DNA from: Cricetomys ansorgei
Lineage: Eukaryota > Chordata > Mammalia > Rodentia > Nesomyidae
Direction: 5' to 3'
Assembly (NCBI GenBank): GCA_026225945.1
Contig: JAMJFZ010000289.1
Span: 3,656,501-3,720,500, forward strand
DNA: 64,000 nucleotides
In this document: piece by piece, positions 60,430-64,000 of the stretch
Layout of the letters: every line of letters starts with the position of its first letter
How positions within the stretch are numbered: position 1 is the stretch's first letter
Notes under the pieces: model-generated
The model's database searches: none
Seen by the model: only the letters and a program-made list of their open reading frames with translations
What the model was told of the DNA's origin: nothing
Program-made: the position numbers and the translations under genes

Positions 60430-60900
60430 GATGGTAATTCTTCGTTGTCATCTTGACCACATCTGGAATTAACTAAAACAGAAGTGACAGATTACACCTG
60501 TGAGAAATGTGAGAAGTGGGAAGACCCAATTTTAACATGGATCTTCCGAGGTGGGGAGATCCACTTTTAATCTGGGCCACATCTTCTGATGGAAGCCTAT
60601 ATAATAGGTATGAGAAGATGAAGCATTTCCTCTCCTCCCTGTTGCTCTCAATCTCCTTAGCAAGTTCCTTCATTCACTCTAATTACAGATTATTTCTTCA
60701 GGATTCCTGAGACATCCAGCCCAATGACTAACAACTATATTCTTGGAATTTCAGTTGGTAAGTATCCATAATTGGACTAGCTGGACCACAGCCTATAAGT
60801 CACTCTAATAAATCCTACCTCTATGTATTTATATACTAATACATGTATATATTCATTTTATCAGTTTTTCTCCTCTAGGGAACCCTGACTTACACAAGAA
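60430..60900 (+). mobile_element. LTR-like rodent repeat, family unresolved
   Basis: Starts TGATGGTAATTCTTCGTTGT, continues ATCTTGACCACATCTGGAAT, GGAAGCCTATATAATAGG and GCTGGACCACAGCCTATAAG, and ends CTCCTCTAGGGAACCCTGAC. This start and end combination is common in rodent DNA and looks LTR-like, with TATATAA and AATAAA motifs. I cannot settle the family. Confidence 0.5.
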
Positions 60901-61287
60901 TTGAGACACAAATCCATCAAACCCATTTTTTTATATAAAGTCTAATATCATCTAATCACTCATGATTGGCCTTTTCAAATCTTCTTTTCTTCCAATTCAG
61001 TCTTAATAGTTTATTTGAGAATAACAAAGATCTCGGCTTGAAAGAATTGTATTTGCTATTAAACATTATAAATATGTATGCTATTTAAATATTTATCATT
61101 CATCATAATGATTCTAGTTTAGAAAAGTAGTGTTTATTTAACTTAAATATTTTAGTGTGTTAAGGCTTTTGACAAGAATGCTCAGTGAGCAGAAATTGAG
61201 GACAAAAGAATTTACCCCTTTCCAGTGCACATTAGAGTACTCTCTCAGGAGACCAAAATTGAGATTCCTTAGGAAATAGTACTATTG

Positions 61288-61325
<38 letters not shown>

Positions 61326-62202
61326 TTTACACAGCTTGGACAAAACAAAAAATAGTAAAAGAAAAATTCAAAAAAAAGTAGATGAGGCTTTATTCAAATG
61401 AAATCAAAGGAAAAGAAGAATTCAGGCATTTGAAGGAAATAGTCATTTCTATGCAGAGAAGAAGGAGACAGTCTTAAAAGAAGCATTCTGGGAAGGTGAA
61501 GGCTACCCAGGCATTAGGGATCAGGATAGTATGTTTGTTATTTTTAGCTGTGCAATTGTTGCTTACTTACACTCTACAGGCTTACCTAATCTTTTAAATC
61601 ATCGGCTCGGGCTCAAGAAAGCTCTCTTGGTTGTCTCATCTCTTTCCCTTCTACATTTATAGATTCTGTCCTTTACAGATGCCGTGTTCTTATTAATTAT
61701 ACATGGATGCCGAAGACATAGCTGAGGTAAATTGCTATTAATTTATTCCTACTGAACCTCTCCAAGTTCTTGGCAGTGACTATGAGCAGACTGTGAGGAA
61801 GAACCCATTCACTCAGAAGGTTTGTATGAGATCAATTTGGAATTTATCTAGGAAATTTCTGAAGGAAATACTGAAGGAAAATACTCTTTTTAAATTTAAA
61901 ATAAAGGTAGCAACGTTTGACATTTCTGATGCTCTTTTTTGCCCAGTCATAGAATCTCAGACAGATGAACAACTTAGTTCAGTGTTGTGAATATAGAATG
62001 GTGTTGGCCAGTAACTGCTGGGAAGTAAAGGAGCTTACCACCCAATGGTGGAGACTATATGAAGTTATGTGTAACTTGAGCAAGTGTGACCAAGGGTTGC
62101 CTGGGTGGAGGTGGTGCTTCACCAGTAAAGCACTTGCTTCAATGAAGTCAATGAAGTCACTTGCACAGACAGGAAAATGGTGGCCTGGGGAAGGCAGAAC
62201 TG
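60901..62202. other. Unique AT-rich DNA with (AT)n, no gene seen
   Basis: A clean (AT)n lies at 61290-61322. The rest is unrecognised. Confidence 0.4.
61290..61322. repeat. (AT)n microsatellite
   Basis: About 16 uninterrupted AT units. Confidence 0.97.
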
Positions 62203-62710
62203 AGGGACTCTAGCAGGCCCAGGTATGCAAATATGGGGCCAGCTGATTTACCCTTCTCCCTTCTTTCTCCCTTGCGAAACCAATAGATGACATTCTTAAA
62301 GCTAGCCACCATGGCTTATTCCCTTATCTGGTCACTTTCTTGTGCCTTGTTCAATCCTGAGGCTGGTCACCAAGGTCCAATTATTAAAACATCAAAGTCC
62401 ACCAATCAAAAATCCCCATTTGGTTACCCTAATTAACATGCACACTCAGAACTTTCCAATCATCCTAGCTCATTCTAACACAGACTCCCCTTTCTCCTGT
62501 TAAAATCACACCTGCAAAGTTATTTGCTGCTGTTTCTGCCTGATTCAGAATCAGCCACTTTTGCTTTTCTTTCCTGCTTAATAGAGGATCTCTTTGTGCT
62601 GAAAATCAATGTATGGGTATGGTCTGTGCCTAATCTTGTGTACAAGAGGGAGCACACCACTGTGTGCAGAGGTCTCTTCATTGGTGCCTTGACTTTGTTT
62701 GTCCTGTAAG
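62203..62710 (+). mobile_element. Candidate ERV LTR upstream of the env-like remnant
   Basis: A TG start (TGAGGGACTCTAGCAGGCCC) and an octamer-like ATGCAAAT lie at about 62225-62232. CCAAT-type motifs occur (CCAATCAAAA near 62403, TCCAATCATCC near 62455), and a U5-like stretch ends GTTTGTCCTGTA. The arrangement suits a class I ERV LTR. I found no target duplication or clear primer-binding site, so this is inferred mainly from the downstream env-like frame. Confidence 0.4.
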
Positions 62711-63478
62711 CCCCCAAAACCTTTTTTCACATGTTCTAACCCTTTTGATGCTCAATCACCTCATGCAGCAGTGGCTGATGGATATGTTTCCTGCCCCTTA
62801 CTGTCCCAAGGTCCCCAGTTATGGAGTGCTAATCAGTGAGTGTGTACAACTCCCGCTCTGTCCTCTGGGATTGGGAACAACTCAGCCAGAACTTTACTGG
62901 TTAAGGCAGACTCCCTTGGACTGCTGGTAAGCACATTCCATTTATATTCTGTTCAGTTTGGTGTGGTTGGTTGCTTCCCTTTCACTTTTAGTGGCTGTAC
63001 TGCTGGAATCCATGTCTGTGATTGCCCATATGATAACCCTGTACACAGGTCTCCAGACTTTTCTCAGAAATTTGTGTAGGACACTTGTATCCCCTTCTTG
63101 GTGACAGTGGGTGGGTAACAAACCCTCCTAGACACTCAGGGACACCCTGTTTTTCGGCCCTTGGCTCTCAAGTCACCAGTATGGATAGATTCTGTTCCCT
63201 CTATGCCAACTACTCACCTTTAGAATGTCTTCTCCAGAATCTCAAATGGCTATACAGTCAGACATCAAAAATCCTAAACGCCCAATCAACCAACCCCATT
63301 TCTCCTGCCCAAGTGGCAACAGCCCTACATTGTGGTACTCTCAACCCAGACTGAATTCTGTAAAATTCCACATTAGGTCCATCTGTCTCATCTAGAACCC
63401 TTTAATTCCCTTCCTCTTTCTCCTTCTAGCCGCGGCTTTACATATTCATCCAAACCTCCCAGTCTCCTCTCCCTTAAA
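62711..63478 (+). other. Leader-like region between candidate LTR and env-like frame
   Basis: Pyrimidine-rich, without gag or pol signatures. A donor-like GCTGGTAAGC lies near 62925, and pyrimidine tracts ending in AG occur before 63430. If this is an ERV, gag and pol are missing and the 3' part begins close to the LTR. Confidence 0.35.
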
Positions 63479-64000
63479 ATGACCCAATCTCCACTGCCAC
63501 CTGTGACTCACAAGATGAATCTCACTCTCCTTCTCCCACTTCTGCTTCTCTTCTGCCCACATAATCGCCAATATGCCTGGCAATTTCAGATCAGGGAAAC
63601 TCTCATAGCTCACATAAACTCTGCCCAGGTTATTAGCAAGGCTTTCTGTGCCACTGCTCAGTGCAGTTTTCCTAGTACAATATCTATTCGGCCCTGCTTT
63701 ATTCTTACAAACCATGCTAGTCATCTGTTTCACTTTCGATCAATTCCTCCCCAAAGTGCCTGACTGGGGCTACAAAGTTCACCAGGCCACCAGCACCACA
63801 ATGGGAGAAGGAAGATCTCTAGGTCTGGGGATCTTCCAAATGATTAAGGCCAATGCCCTCCAAATATACATCAATGACCCATGGGAAGATGAATGGGCCA
63901 CTGTGATCTAGGGTGTATTTTATGATGGAAAACGATTGGGCCTCTTTAAATCTTGGACATAGTACACCTGTAGCCATGATTAACATTCACTGCCAGCTGG
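63479..64000 (+). pseudogene. Broken env-like ERV remnant, truncated by the window edge
   Basis: An open frame from 63479 starts with a short basic-polar segment, then an L/F-rich stretch (residues 13-25, LLLPLLLLF) like a signal peptide, then a Trp-containing start and a Cys pair (CATAQC). It ends at a stop at 63761-63763. A second, overlapping frame (63648-63911) carries on with WGYKVHQA and NDPWEDEWAT and ends in a TAG. This layout, signal peptide then surface-subunit-like sequence, suggests a decayed class I ERV envelope with at least one frame break and one stop. The identification is by pattern only. The transmembrane half would lie beyond the window. Confidence 0.4.

Overview
This window is repeat-rich, AT-rich mammalian nuclear DNA from a rodent, most likely a muroid (mouse, rat, hamster or vole type). 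The evidence is the repeat content: B1 SINEs, B3/B2-type SINEs, one BC1/ID SINE, rodent Lx-type L1 3' UTRs, rodent ERVL-MaLR LTRs and class II-like ERVs. These sit on an older eutherian layer of MIR, Tigger, L1M and CR1/L3 remnants. I recognise no functional protein-coding exon, rRNA, tRNA, CRISPR array or prokaryotic feature. The window reads as intergenic DNA or the inside of a very long intron. Nearly all open reading frames are short and AT-driven, or fall inside transposons.

Layout. 0-10 kb: mostly unique AT-rich DNA with two B1s (1.9 and 7.1 kb) and an old Tigger DNA-transposon remnant (4.7-5.4 kb). 10-16 kb: MaLR internal sequence with its LTR, further MaLR-type LTRs, old L1 ORF2 (12.5-14.4 kb) and an L1 3' UTR (15.7-16.1 kb). 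17.7-21.2 kb: pyrimidine tract, B1, antisense L1, MaLR-type LTR, and an Lx-type L1 3' UTR. 24.6-29.1 kb: 2 kb of antisense L1 ORF2, a solo LTR, a possible class I LTR, an AKR1B (aldose-reductase family) retropseudogene and a second solo LTR. 31.4-35.1 kb: an Lx-type 3' UTR carrying a compact 2.14-kb provirus. 35.5-39.7 kb: a MIR interrupted by a B1, a CR1/L3 remnant, a B1 split by an L1 3' UTR, and another ancient repeat. 42-47 kb: a GC-rich block with degenerate tandem units, L1 3' ends, several B3 SINEs and the ID element. 50-57 kb: MaLR, old L1s, a B3 and a third solo LTR. 57.7-60.4 kb: one L1 nested in another, both antisense. 62-64 kb: a possible LTR followed by a broken env-like reading frame that runs off the edge.

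The best-supported new observation is one LTR family present five times (two flanking one provirus, three solo). All four insertions are bounded by 6-bp target-site duplications that I could read directly, each matching at 5 of 6 positions. The provirus has an imperfect tRNA-Lys(1,2)-type primer-binding site and a polypurine tract but only about 1.5 kb of internal sequence with no recognisable gag, pol or env. It therefore looks like a non-autonomous, class II-like retroelement. I found no convincing new functional system beyond this, and I give family names only where memory of the consensus is strong.
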